35,887 bases of DNA from UBA2336 sp046294915 (GTDB lineage Bacteria > Bacteroidota > Bacteroidia > Cytophagales > Cyclobacteriaceae). The stretch is taken from NCBI GenBank assembly GCA_046294915.1, contig JBKBOE010000022.1, positions 1-35,887 of the forward strand. The letters are read 5' to 3'. The position numbers and the translations under genes are program-made. Below the pieces are notes generated by a model, which searched no databases, was not told where the DNA came from, and was given only the letters and a program-made list of their open reading frames with translations. The first letter of the stretch is position 1. Every line of letters starts with the position of its first letter. Below, piece after piece: positions 24,543-32,628 of the stretch.

Positions 24543-25061
24543 ATGAATAAACTGACCATTGGATTTCTTGCTTTTACGTTAGCATATACAGGCTTCGCCC
24601 AGCAGATACGAAAGCCTACTGCCGAATTTGTAATTACCGGTCGGATTAAAAATCCCGCTTTGATCATTAAAAGCAGCCAACTGCTAACCTACGCGGTAGT
24701 TAACATCAACAACCTCACCATTACCAACCACATGGGTGAAAATCGAAGTACTATTAAAACGGCACGTGGGGTGCGTATTAAAGATGTGTTAGAATTGCTG
24801 CAACTCGATACAGACAATCCAAAGAATTACAGTGAATACTACTTTGTATTCAGTGCTACAGATAACTACAAAGTTGTTTTCTCCTGGAACGAGTTATTCA
24901 ATTCTCCGTTAGGTGATCAGGCTTACTTTCTTATCGAAAAAGACGGCACACCGATAACTCAGCTTGATGAAGGGATAGCTATTCTGGTTCCTTCCGATGT
25001 GCAAACCGGAAGGCGATACGTAAAGAACCTTGCCCAGATTTATGTTGGCCGCGCTGAGTAG
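24543..25061 (+). CDS. Exported sulfite-oxidase-fold (molybdopterin-binding-like) protein
   Basis: This protein is about 172 aa with a signal peptide (MNKLTIGFLAFTLAYTGFAQ). The remainder resembles the Oxidored_molyb (sulfite oxidase) fold: LTYAVVNINNLTITNH, GVRIKDVLELLQL, YFVFSATDNYKVVFSWNELFNS and a GTPITQLDEGIAILVPSD turn. There is no cysteine at all, so it cannot supply the Mo-ligating Cys of sulfite oxidase or YedY; it may bind pterin weakly or be structural. It follows moaA by a few bases. An AGGAGG (24525-24530) lies 6 nt before a TTG at 24537 and 12 nt before this ATG, so translation could begin at either. Confidence 0.7.
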   Translation: MNKLTIGFLAFTLAYTGFAQQIRKPTAEFVITGRIKNPALIIKSSQLLTYAVVNINNLTITNHMGENRSTIKTARGVRIKDVLELLQLDTDNPKNYSEYYFVFSATDNYKVVFSWNELFNSPLGDQAYFLIEKDGTPITQLDEGIAILVPSDVQTGRRYVKNLAQIYVGRAE

Positions 25062-25120
25062 GCCACCGAAGTAATAATCCTCATCATTATTTCCTATTTT
25101 GCGTTCATTCACTATTCGTA

Positions 25121-27559
25121 ATGAAAAAAATTAATTTCTCGCAACACATCTGGCCGCACCTGCTGGCCATTGTGGTGTTTCTGGTGGTTACTGTTTTCTT
25201 CTTCAGTCCTGTGTTTTTTGAAAACAAAACCCTCAGCCAGCACGACATCATACAATCAATTGGGGCTGCTAAATCACTTCGCGACTTTCGGAACCAAACC
25301 GGTGAAGAAGGGTTATGGGCACCCAACATGTTCAGCGGAATGCCCGCTTACCTGATTAATGTACAGTGGAGCAATCAACCGGTAACATTTCTGAAATCGG
25401 TATTAAGCCTTGGGCTGCCTCATCCGGTGAACAACATTTTTATTGCTTTCGTGTCGTACTATATCCTGCTGTTGTGTTTCCGTGTGCGGCCTTACCTGGC
25501 CATTGCCGGTGCACTGGCATTTGGTTTATCCAGTTACATGATCATTGGTCTGGCCGCAGGGCACAACGCCCGCATTGGAGCCATCGCTTTTATGCCGCTG
25601 GTTATTGGTGGTATCCACCTCGCCTTTACGCAACAGAAGGCGCTGGGCTTTGGCCTCACCACGGCTGCACTGGCATTACACCTGCGCGAAAACCATTTAC
25701 AGATTACCTACTATCTGTTGCTGATTGTGCTGGCGTATGGATTGGTTCAGTTGGTCTATGCCATCCGCGAAAACCAACTATCCGGATTTTTTAAAAGCGT
25801 GGCACTGCTCATTCCTGCAGCCCTATTAGCAACAGGGAGCTTCTTTGGCCCTTTGTGGGGTATCAGTGAATACAGCCAGTATTCCATCCGGGGAAAATCA
25901 GAACTCGTTTCATCAGCCAAAGAAACAGCCACCGATGGATTGCAAAAAGAATATGCATTTGAATACAGTAACGGTATTGCCGAGCCGCTGGTGCTGCTCA
26001 TCCCCAACTTTTACGGGGGCAGTTCGGCTACCTATTTAGTTCAAAATCCGGAAAGCAAAGTGTACCAGGCGCTGGTTAATGCAGGCGACCAGCGCATGGC
26101 CAACCAACTGGCCCCGTTTACGCGTGCCTATTGGGGGCCGCAGTCGAACACCGCACCGTATTACGGAGGTGCCATCATCTTTTTTCTGTTCATTGTGGGA
26201 ATCGTATTTGCTGACAAAAAGTTTGTGTGGTGGCTTGTTCCGCTAAGCGTGCTGGCAGTGGTGTTGAGCTGGGGAAATAATTTTGCATCGTTCAATTACC
26301 TGGTGTTTGATTATTTTCCGGGCTATAACAAATTCCGTTCAGTAACCTTTGCTTTGCTGATCATCCTGTTCGCTATGCCCCTGCTCGGCTTGCTGGGCCT
26401 TGAAAAATTATTTGAGCAGGGTTTAAGCAAACAAACCAAAAACAAACTGTTGACAGCGCTTTCCGCAAGCGGAGGTTTATGCTTATTCATACTGCTCATT
26501 TCGGGTATGCTCAGTTATCTTAACCAGAATGAATCAGATCTGCCGGCATGGTTTATGGAAGCTTTGCGCGATGACAGACGCAGTATTTTACGAAGTGATG
26601 CATTCCGGTCATTATCTTTTATTGTTGCAGTGTTCATACTGATCTATTTCGATGTACGCAAAAAAATTCCAGCCGGCTTTTACGCTATGCTTATCTTTTT
26701 TGTTACCGTTGATTTAGCGGTAGTTGACCGCAGGTATTTTACCAAAGACAATTATCAGAGTAAGCGAAAGAATGTCATTGAAATGAGTACGGCTGACCAA
26801 CAGGTGCTCAGGGACAACGATTATTACCGGGTGCTTAACCTGAACAACCCCATGGCCGATGCGCTTACCTCCTACTACCACAATTCCATTGGCGGTTACC
26901 ACGGTGCCAAAATGAAGCGCTACCAGGATTTGTACGACTCGTGTATCTACCCGGAAATAAACCGCCTGATTGAATCAGCACAGACGGGCGACCCGGATTA
27001 TAAAAATCTTCCGGTGATTAACATGCTCAACACGCGCTACATCTTTTACGGACAAAATCGTGCTAATGTGCTGCGAAATCAGTACGCCAACGGCAACGCC
27101 TGGTTTGTGCGCAAACTGAACGTAGTAAACTCAGCCAATGAGGAACTCAACAACGTAGCCACAATTGATTCTAAAAAACAGGCCGTCATCAACGGCTCAG
27201 CATTTACTGTTTCTGATACAACATTTGCAGTTGATAGCGCTGCCACCATTAAGCTGGTAACCCATAAACCCAACCACCTGAAATACGAAACCGTCAATCC
27301 GGCCAACGGTTTGGCTGTGTTTTCCGAAATCTATTATCCCAAAGGATGGACAGCCACCATTGATGGAAAAACATCAGCGATACTGCGTGTTAATTATGTG
27401 CTGCGCGCCTTGGAAATACCTGCCGGAAAACACAGCGTTGAGTTTCGTTTTAATCCTAAACCCTACGCAACGGGCAATAAAATTACCCTTGCCTCATCGT
27501 GGCTGGTGCTGCTGGTCTTACTGGGAAGTATGGCCTGGTATATTAAAAACAGGTTATAA
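25121..27559 (+). CDS. YfhO-family polytopic membrane protein
   Basis: This 812-aa membrane protein has about a dozen transmembrane helices and a soluble C-terminal region (about 560-780) before a last helix (ITLASSWLVLLVLLGSMAWYI). The N-terminal TLSQHDIIQSIGAAKSL and the extracytoplasmic APNMFSGMPAYL loop are typical of YfhO-type proteins. These belong to the GT-C-like group linked to glycosylation of lipids or wall polymers. The tail segment YPKGWTATIDGK is a common YfhO C-terminal motif. No donor or acceptor can be named. It follows the Moco-fold protein by about 60 bp on the same strand and has no partner genes here. Confidence 0.85.
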   Translation: MKKINFSQHIWPHLLAIVVFLVVTVFFFSPVFFENKTLSQHDIIQSIGAAKSLRDFRNQTGEEGLWAPNMFSGMPAYLINVQWSNQPVTFLKSVLSLGLPHPVNNIFIAFVSYYILLLCFRVRPYLAIAGALAFGLSSYMIIGLAAGHNARIGAIAFMPLVIGGIHLAFTQQKALGFGLTTAALALHLRENHLQITYYLLLIVLAYGLVQLVYAIRENQLSGFFKSVALLIPAALLATGSFFGPLWGISEYSQYSIRGKSELVSSAKETATDGLQKEYAFEYSNGIAEPLVLLIPNFYGGSSATYLVQNPESKVYQALVNAGDQRMANQLAPFTRAYWGPQSNTAPYYGGAIIFFLFIVGIVFADKKFVWWLVPLSVLAVVLSWGNNFASFNYLVFDYFPGYNKFRSVTFALLIILFAMPLLGLLGLEKLFEQGLSKQTKNKLLTALSASGGLCLFILLISGMLSYLNQNESDLPAWFMEALRDDRRSILRSDAFRSLSFIVAVFILIYFDVRKKIPAGFYAMLIFFVTVDLAVVDRRYFTKDNYQSKRKNVIEMSTADQQVLRDNDYYRVLNLNNPMADALTSYYHNSIGGYHGAKMKRYQDLYDSCIYPEINRLIESAQTGDPDYKNLPVINMLNTRYIFYGQNRANVLRNQYANGNAWFVRKLNVVNSANEELNNVATIDSKKQAVINGSAFTVSDTTFAVDSAATIKLVTHKPNHLKYETVNPANGLAVFSEIYYPKGWTATIDGKTSAILRVNYVLRALEIPAGKHSVEFRFNPKPYATGNKITLASSWLVLLVLLGSMAWYIKNRL

Positions 27560-27668
27560 CCAGGTTATTCTTTGCACCGTTTGACAAAAGTCACTTTTGA
27601 AATTGACCCCAATCATCTATTTTACTTGCTGAATTGCTCACCTTCGCAAAACCTTAAAAGCTACGCAT

Positions 27669-28502
27669 ATGATGACCTTGCTTGTGCCTACCGATTTCTC
27701 CAAGGCCTCCAGAAAAGCCGTGAGCTACGCAACTGATCTGGCAAAAAAGGTCAATGCGCAGGTTATCCTGCTCAATGTAGTTCAGGCAAATACTTCAGGC
27801 GAAACCCTGCTGAAATGGAAACGCCTTGAAGACGAGATGGTGAAAATTGCACAGGAAGACGGTGAAAACTTACTTGCCGAAGTAAGGAAGAAAGCCGGAG
27901 ATAAAGCCAAAATAAGTTTTGAATACCGTCTGGGTTATGATTTTGCCAAAGTGGTAAACCGTTTTGTTGAAGAAAACGATGTAGACCTGATCATTATGGG
28001 TACGCATGGCGCTACCGGGTTAAAAAAGGTACTTTTAGGCAGTAACGCTGCATCCATGATCAACACCAGCCTGGTGCCCACAATTGCCATACCTGCTGAA
28101 GCCGTTTTTAAACCCATTAAAAAAATTGTGTATGCTACCGACATGGTAAACCTGGATGATGAAATAAAAACCATTACCCTGTTTGCCTCGTTGTTCAAGG
28201 CTTCTGTGAGCGTGGTGCACGTTACCAAAGCCACCCCTGATAAAAAGTTTGATCCCGAAAAATTTACCCGTAACCTCATTAAAATAAGTAAATACAAAAA
28301 ACTCTCGTTCAACTTTGTGAAGAATGAGAACATTAAAGCCGGGGTTGATGCCTTCGTGGCCAAACAGAAGCCACAACTCCTGGCCATGTTCACTCACAAA
28401 TTGAGTGCTTACGAGAAATTTTTTGAAAAAGGACAAACACGCAAGCAGGCGTTTCATACCACCGTGCCGCTGCTGTCGTTTAACAAGACTACGATGAAGT
28501 AG
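27669..28502 (+). CDS. Tandem universal stress protein (UspA family)
   Basis: This is a 277-aa cytoplasmic protein with two Usp domains. The first (about 1-145) begins MMTLLVPTDFSKASRKAVSYA and has the nucleotide-binding motif G-x2-G-x9-G-S (GTHGATGLKKVLLGS). The second (about 148-277) begins KKIVYATDMVNLDDEIKTI and lacks a clear G-motif, so it is likely structural. Proteins of this kind aid survival of stress and energy limitation. Its stop is 6 bp from the end of the convergent YCF48 gene. Confidence 0.9.
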   Translation: MMTLLVPTDFSKASRKAVSYATDLAKKVNAQVILLNVVQANTSGETLLKWKRLEDEMVKIAQEDGENLLAEVRKKAGDKAKISFEYRLGYDFAKVVNRFVEENDVDLIIMGTHGATGLKKVLLGSNAASMINTSLVPTIAIPAEAVFKPIKKIVYATDMVNLDDEIKTITLFASLFKASVSVVHVTKATPDKKFDPEKFTRNLIKISKYKKLSFNFVKNENIKAGVDAFVAKQKPQLLAMFTHKLSAYEKFFEKGQTRKQAFHTTVPLLSFNKTTMK

Positions 28503-28508
28503 CGCCAG

Positions 28509-29519
28509 TTAGTTTTTGAATTGAACGTACCCCAGCTTACGAGAACCTGCTATTAAAACGAGTCTTCCATTTCGTGCTTTACGCACGGTATGAAATCCCT
28601 GCTCCTCCGAAAAGGGTTGCCAGGTTATTCCATTATCGGTTGAGACTTCAACACCGCCAGGCCCTGCCGCCAGCCACATGCCGTTACCGGCATACTCAAC
28701 ACATTCACGATAACCACGCGTAGGCACTTCAGGAGCTTGCCAGGCAGCGCCCCCATCAGCACTGAAAAAAATGTGCCTGTCGGTTTTGGTTGGTTGCCGG
28801 TAATCGCCACCCACCACTATGCGGATATTTCCGTTAATGCCAACAGAAAATATCCCGGTGCTGCTTTCGCCCTGGATCATTGGCACCTGCGAGGGTGTCC
28901 ATGTGTTGCCTTTGTCAGCCGAGTGCCACAACCGCGATAACACGCCACCCGTGGCAATCACCACACGCGAGCCATCAAAACAGCGGATGCCCGTTCCGCT
29001 GGCAGCAAACGAAGCTTCCCCGCTTTCGAGCCTCGGAGCATTGGCCACGGCCGCCCACGACCGGCCACCATCGCTGGTGCGCAACAGCAGCATGCGGTTA
29101 TTGATGGGGTCGCCATAGATCAACCCTTCCCGTTCATTCCAGAAATCAATCCCGTCCAGAAAGGCATCGGCATGTGCATTGGTATAAACCACCTCCCAGG
29201 TTTGGCCCCCGTTACCGGTAACCAGTACAAAGGCCGGAGAGCCGGCATTGGCAATGATGGCCCTGCTCTGATCGAACGCATAGAGCGAACGGAAGTCGAG
29301 TTTTTCAAAATTTTTTACCTGGCTAAACTGCCAGTAGTTGCCGCCATCTTCAGTGCGGCCCACATAGCCGTTGGTACCTGCCACCCAGGCTACCTGGTCG
29401 TTAACCACCGATAGCGCCCGAAACGATGCATTAACTTCAGTGGCTACCGGCAGCAACTCAGCAACCTGTGCCACTGCCCGGCAAACGGAAACCAAAAGGA
29501 AAAGTGCCAGCAACCGCAT
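28509..29519 (-). CDS. Exported YCF48/BNR-repeat beta-propeller protein
   Basis: This is a 336-aa beta-propeller from the ATG at 29519, which gives a signal peptide (MRLLALFLLVSVCRAVAQ); an 18-codon upstream extension is less likely. Repeats of the BNR/YCF48 kind recur: TEDGGNYW, TGNGGQTW, TSDGGRSW, SADKGNTW, SADGGAAW and STDNGITW, about one every 45-50 residues. In plants and cyanobacteria YCF48 aids photosystem II assembly. In Bacteroidota such proteins are exported and of unknown role. There is no C-terminal secretion domain. Confidence 0.8.
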   Translation of the reverse strand: MRLLALFLLVSVCRAVAQVAELLPVATEVNASFRALSVVNDQVAWVAGTNGYVGRTEDGGNYWQFSQVKNFEKLDFRSLYAFDQSRAIIANAGSPAFVLVTGNGGQTWEVVYTNAHADAFLDGIDFWNEREGLIYGDPINNRMLLLRTSDGGRSWAAVANAPRLESGEASFAASGTGIRCFDGSRVVIATGGVLSRLWHSADKGNTWTPSQVPMIQGESSTGIFSVGINGNIRIVVGGDYRQPTKTDRHIFFSADGGAAWQAPEVPTRGYRECVEYAGNGMWLAAGPGGVEVSTDNGITWQPFSEEQGFHTVRKARNGRLVLIAGSRKLGYVQFKN

Positions 29520-29635
29520 AACGAAACCCAAAATATAAACTAAGTAGCTAAATTTATAGGAGAATATAGACACTGGATATAGCCAATTGTTGGCAGCAAG
29601 GCACTTAAATAAATTGGGTTACCAAAAAGGTTGAC

Positions 29636-30082
29636 ATGATACAAAGAATTTATATAGACACATCAGTTATCGGTGGACTGTTTGACATCGAATTCTCGGA
29701 CGACACAAAGCCATTTTTCGACCGGGTGGAGAAAGGTGAATTAAAAATAGTTTACTCCGAAATTACAAATGACGAACTTGCGAATGCTCCCGAAAGAGTT
29801 AGTAACTATCTTAAAGGACTGAGTTCAAAGCAAAAAGAATTTGTAGAGCTTTCGCAGGAAGCGGTTAATCTAGCAGACACGTATATTCGTGAGAAAGTGG
29901 TAGGAAAAACGAGTAGGGCCGACTGTATTCATATTGCCCTGGCGACCATTCATAAAGTTGATATCTTAGTGAGTTGGAACTTTAAGCACATCGTAAACAT
30001 TAATAGAATTAGAGGCTACAATTCAGTAAATTTGAGACTGGGACACCAGACTTTAGAGATTAGGACTCCAAAAGAGATTTAA
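29636..30082 (+). CDS. PIN-domain toxin (VapC-like)
   Basis: This is a 148-aa PIN-domain protein, a predicted Mg-dependent RNase and the toxin half of a type II toxin-antitoxin pair. The first acidic residue is in YIDTSVIGG (Asp8). Further acidic residues come from EITNDELAN, TSRADCIHIALAT and WNFKHI, the usual PIN pattern. It stands alone in an AT-richer block between genes of the opposite strand. A 58-aa basic/acidic frame starts 1 bp after its stop, reversing the usual antitoxin-first order. Confidence 0.82.
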   Translation: MIQRIYIDTSVIGGLFDIEFSDDTKPFFDRVEKGELKIVYSEITNDELANAPERVSNYLKGLSSKQKEFVELSQEAVNLADTYIREKVVGKTSRADCIHIALATIHKVDILVSWNFKHIVNINRIRGYNSVNLRLGHQTLEIRTPKEI

Positions 30083-30083
30083 T

Positions 30084-30260
30084 ATGGCGACAAAGACTGT
30101 AAAGATTGAAAAAGGGTTTGATGCTGTTGCCTTCATGAGAAAGCAGCGGGACAAAATAAGTAAGGACATATCAAATATGGACTTCGAAGAGATTAAGGAA
30201 TATTTTTCAAAAAAGAGGAAGACCAAGCGCCCAGCCGCTAACAAAATGCATGTGCCATAG
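30084..30260 (+). CDS. 58-aa putative antitoxin of the PIN toxin
   Basis: The frame begins MATKTVKIEKGFDAVAFMRK and continues with KISKDISNMDFEEIKEYFSKK and a basic tail. It is rich in charged residues and predicted helical, typical of small antitoxins. It starts 1 bp after the toxin stop (30082), so translation is coupled. Frames of this kind (K-x-F-D-A-V-x-F-M-R-x2-R-x2-I) accompany PIN toxins in Bacteroidota. The last codons (MHVP and stop) lie inside the left arm of the palindrome at 30247, so the end of the gene and the element overlap. Confidence 0.6.
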   Translation: MATKTVKIEKGFDAVAFMRKQRDKISKDISNMDFEEIKEYFSKKRKTKRPAANKMHVP

Positions 30261-30405
30261 TGCTGGTATAGTATCGCATTGTAGTTTAAGTTTCATAAAT
30301 TAGTTTCGGTTCGTGGGACAGGACGCAGCTGGTCGCTAAAGCCATTCGTTCCTCATTTGGCTTTAGCTCCTAAACCGCACTACGTCACATGCACCAACGT
30401 TATCC
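30237..30405. repeat. attC-like imperfect palindrome after the toxin module
   Basis: Outer arms 30247-30263 (TGCATGTGCCATAGTGC) and 30377-30393 (GCACTACGTCACATGCA) match at 15 of 17 positions. Inner arms GCTAAAGCCA (30335-30344) and TGGCTTTAGC (30358-30367) match perfectly with a 13-nt loop. Beyond the outer arms are GCTAAC (30237-30242) on the left and GTTATC (30399-30404) on the right, complementary at five of six positions. Nested arms bounded by AAC and GTT are the plan of an integron attC site. Confidence 0.5.
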
Positions 30406-30412
30406 CTTACGC

Positions 30413-32566
30413 TTACTTCAGGGTGAGCTCACCGATAATATTTTTCGCCCCGCCCAGTTTATCGATGCACCAGAGCACATACCGAATATCCACGCAGATG
30501 GTGCGGTTCATATCCTTATCAAAAGCAATTTTATGACTCAGCGCCTCGTAGTTGCCGTCAAAGGCAAGGCCGATCAGCTCACCATTTGCGTTCAGCACGG
30601 GTGAGCCGGAGTTACCGCCTGTGATGTCGTTGGTGGTGATGAAGCAAACCACCAGGTCGTTGTATTTTACATCTTTATATATTCCGAAATCTTTCTTCTT
30701 GGCTGCATCAATCAATTCCCCGGGCAGATCAAACTCATAATCGCCCGGTTTGTATTTTTCAAGAACACCGCTCATGGTACACACGTAATCATAAAACACA
30801 GCATCGCGCGGGCGATATGATTTCACGGCCCCGTAGCTCATGCGCATGGTGAAGTTGGCATCCGAATAGGTAACTTTTCCCGGGTTCATCGTCATCACAC
30901 CCTTCATATACACGCGGCCCAGGTCGTTCAGGCGGATGTTAAACTCCGTAGCATATTTTCCAAAACGGTCGTTATAGTTCTTCAAAAAGGCAGTTACATA
31001 CCGGTAAGCCGGATCGTTTTGCAACGTGGAGGAATCCGGCTTAGCCACAAAAGCATTCCAGCGGGCATCATCAAAAATCAGGGTATTGGTAAACACATCG
31101 GCTGCCAGTTTTTTATATGTATTCTCATCGGCCAGGTCGCCATACTTCGTGCGGAGGGTATTAAAATACACTTCGGGGTGCTGGGCACGGTCAATATCAG
31201 TATAAAACATCCGGCAGGTGGCCGCCAGTATGTTCTGGTCGGAGGCTTTGTTTTCATTCTCCAGAAAAACCTTCCGGCTGTTTTTCAGGGATTCCGTGAT
31301 GCGGGTTATTTCATCCGCATTACCCGTTTTTCGGGTAAGGGCACGTTCCAGTGCCTGCAGGGAAGCCGCGTAAGCCGCCAGCGGTGAACCGAGGATACCT
31401 TCGTTCAGGTAAAGCCGGTGCTTCGCATAGGGTGTCCAGTCGGCATAGGCTTTTTCATAATCTGCCAAAACCTGTTCATACCCGGGTTTACCTTTAGCCC
31501 ACTGCATAAATTTTTCTTCCTCCGCCTTTTTCTGACCGTACACATCGTACTTTAAAAGTTGTTTGGCTTCGCCATCAAAAAACTTCCAGTAGTTGGCTAT
31601 GCTTGCATACGATGAGGCAAGTTGCAGCCGTATGGCCGGATCTTTTTTCATTTCCTCGAACATCAGCCTCAAGCGCACATCGCGCAGGTTAACAATGGAA
31701 GGATTCTCAATTTCGGTTTTCAGTTTAACGCCATACGAAGTTTCGTAGCGGTTGGTGCTTCCGGGGTATCCGTAAATCATGGCGAAGTCGCCATCTTTAA
31801 CGCCTTTGGTGGACACGTTGAGAAAATACCTGGGCTGAAGGGGCACATTGTCGGCCGCATACGCGGCCGGTTTTCCGTCTTTACCGGCATACACGCGAAA
31901 CACAGAAAAGTCGCCTGTATGGCGGGGCCACTCCCAGTTGTCGGTATCACCCCCAAACCTGCCGATGCTTTCGGGTGGGGTGCCCACCAGGCGGATGTCG
32001 CGGTAGCGTTCATACACAAACAGCAAAAACTGGTTGCCTTTGTAAAACGGTACCACGCGGGCTTCGTAACCCGTACCTTCTGTTGTTTTCTTTACAATCT
32101 CCTGTGATACGGACTGCAGTTTTGCCGTCCATTCGCTTCCTGCCAATCCCTTTAGCGCATCTTCCACAGGTTTGGTAACATCTTCTATGCGTACCAGAAA
32201 CTGCACCGATAATGAAGGTGCCGGTATCTCTTCGGCTTTCGACTTTGCCCAGAACCCATCGCGCAGGTAATTTTTTTCTACCGTACTGGCGGCCGCTATA
32301 GCACTGTATCCGCAGTGGTGATTCGTAAAAATCAAACCTTCGCGGCTTACAATTTCACCGGTACAACCGCCACCGAAAATAACGATGGCATCCTTCAGGC
32401 TTGATTTGTTTATGCTGTAGAGTTGCTCCTTGGTAAGCTTCAGGCCCTTCTTCACCATGTCGTTATACACCTGGTCGCCCAGCAGGTACAACAGCCACAT
32501 GCCTTCATCGGCACGGGCGAAGGTGAACAGAAAAACAAAAAGCAGCGGCAGAATTTTTCGTTTCAT
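30413..32566 (-). CDS. S46-family dipeptidyl-peptidase, DPP7 type
   Basis: This is an exported serine exopeptidase of 717 aa that releases dipeptides from protein N-termini. The signal peptide (residues 1-19) ends before DEGMWLL, a typical mature start. The catalytic residues are His83 or His84 (TNHHC), Asp218 (HTGDF) and Ser653 (GGNSGSP). The specificity residue 18 positions after the serine is Gly671. DPP7 enzymes have Gly here and prefer hydrophobic P1 residues; DPP11 enzymes have Arg and prefer acidic ones. The enzyme would feed amino-acid uptake, as in other proteolytic Bacteroidota. Its stop lies 14 bp from the cassette edge. Confidence 0.9.
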   Translation of the reverse strand: MKRKILPLLFVFLFTFARADEGMWLLYLLGDQVYNDMVKKGLKLTKEQLYSINKSSLKDAIVIFGGGCTGEIVSREGLIFTNHHCGYSAIAAASTVEKNYLRDGFWAKSKAEEIPAPSLSVQFLVRIEDVTKPVEDALKGLAGSEWTAKLQSVSQEIVKKTTEGTGYEARVVPFYKGNQFLLFVYERYRDIRLVGTPPESIGRFGGDTDNWEWPRHTGDFSVFRVYAGKDGKPAAYAADNVPLQPRYFLNVSTKGVKDGDFAMIYGYPGSTNRYETSYGVKLKTEIENPSIVNLRDVRLRLMFEEMKKDPAIRLQLASSYASIANYWKFFDGEAKQLLKYDVYGQKKAEEEKFMQWAKGKPGYEQVLADYEKAYADWTPYAKHRLYLNEGILGSPLAAYAASLQALERALTRKTGNADEITRITESLKNSRKVFLENENKASDQNILAATCRMFYTDIDRAQHPEVYFNTLRTKYGDLADENTYKKLAADVFTNTLIFDDARWNAFVAKPDSSTLQNDPAYRYVTAFLKNYNDRFGKYATEFNIRLNDLGRVYMKGVMTMNPGKVTYSDANFTMRMSYGAVKSYRPRDAVFYDYVCTMSGVLEKYKPGDYEFDLPGELIDAAKKKDFGIYKDVKYNDLVVCFITTNDITGGNSGSPVLNANGELIGLAFDGNYEALSHKIAFDKDMNRTICVDIRYVLWCIDKLGGAKNIIGELTLK

Positions 32567-32628
32567 GGCTATCGTGTTATGTGTTTATTAAAGTTATGGG
32601 ATAATCGGGAAGATACAAGGTTAAACGT

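Larger units (their letters stand above)
29589..30398. mobile_element. Candidate orphan integron cassette carrying a PIN toxin module
   Basis: This is an 810-bp AT-richer block inserted between two - strand genes. Its left edge is GTTGGC (29589-29594), its right edge is AAC followed by GTTATCC (30399-30405). A large imperfect palindrome fills its right 160 bp. The only genes are a PIN toxin and its small partner, both + strand. This is the layout of an integron gene cassette with its attC at the 3' end. No integrase gene is visible, so it would be an isolated cassette. The identification is inference. Confidence 0.45.

Noticed and set aside
25075..25095. AATAAT/ATTATT repeat before the YfhO gene as a Fur box
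   Set aside because: Only 6 bp pair and the centre does not fit a Fur operator, unlike the 23-bp palindrome at 7859.
31622..32107. 161-codon frame antisense to the S46 peptidase
   Set aside because: The peptidase is intact with all catalytic residues; the antisense frame has no recognisable features.
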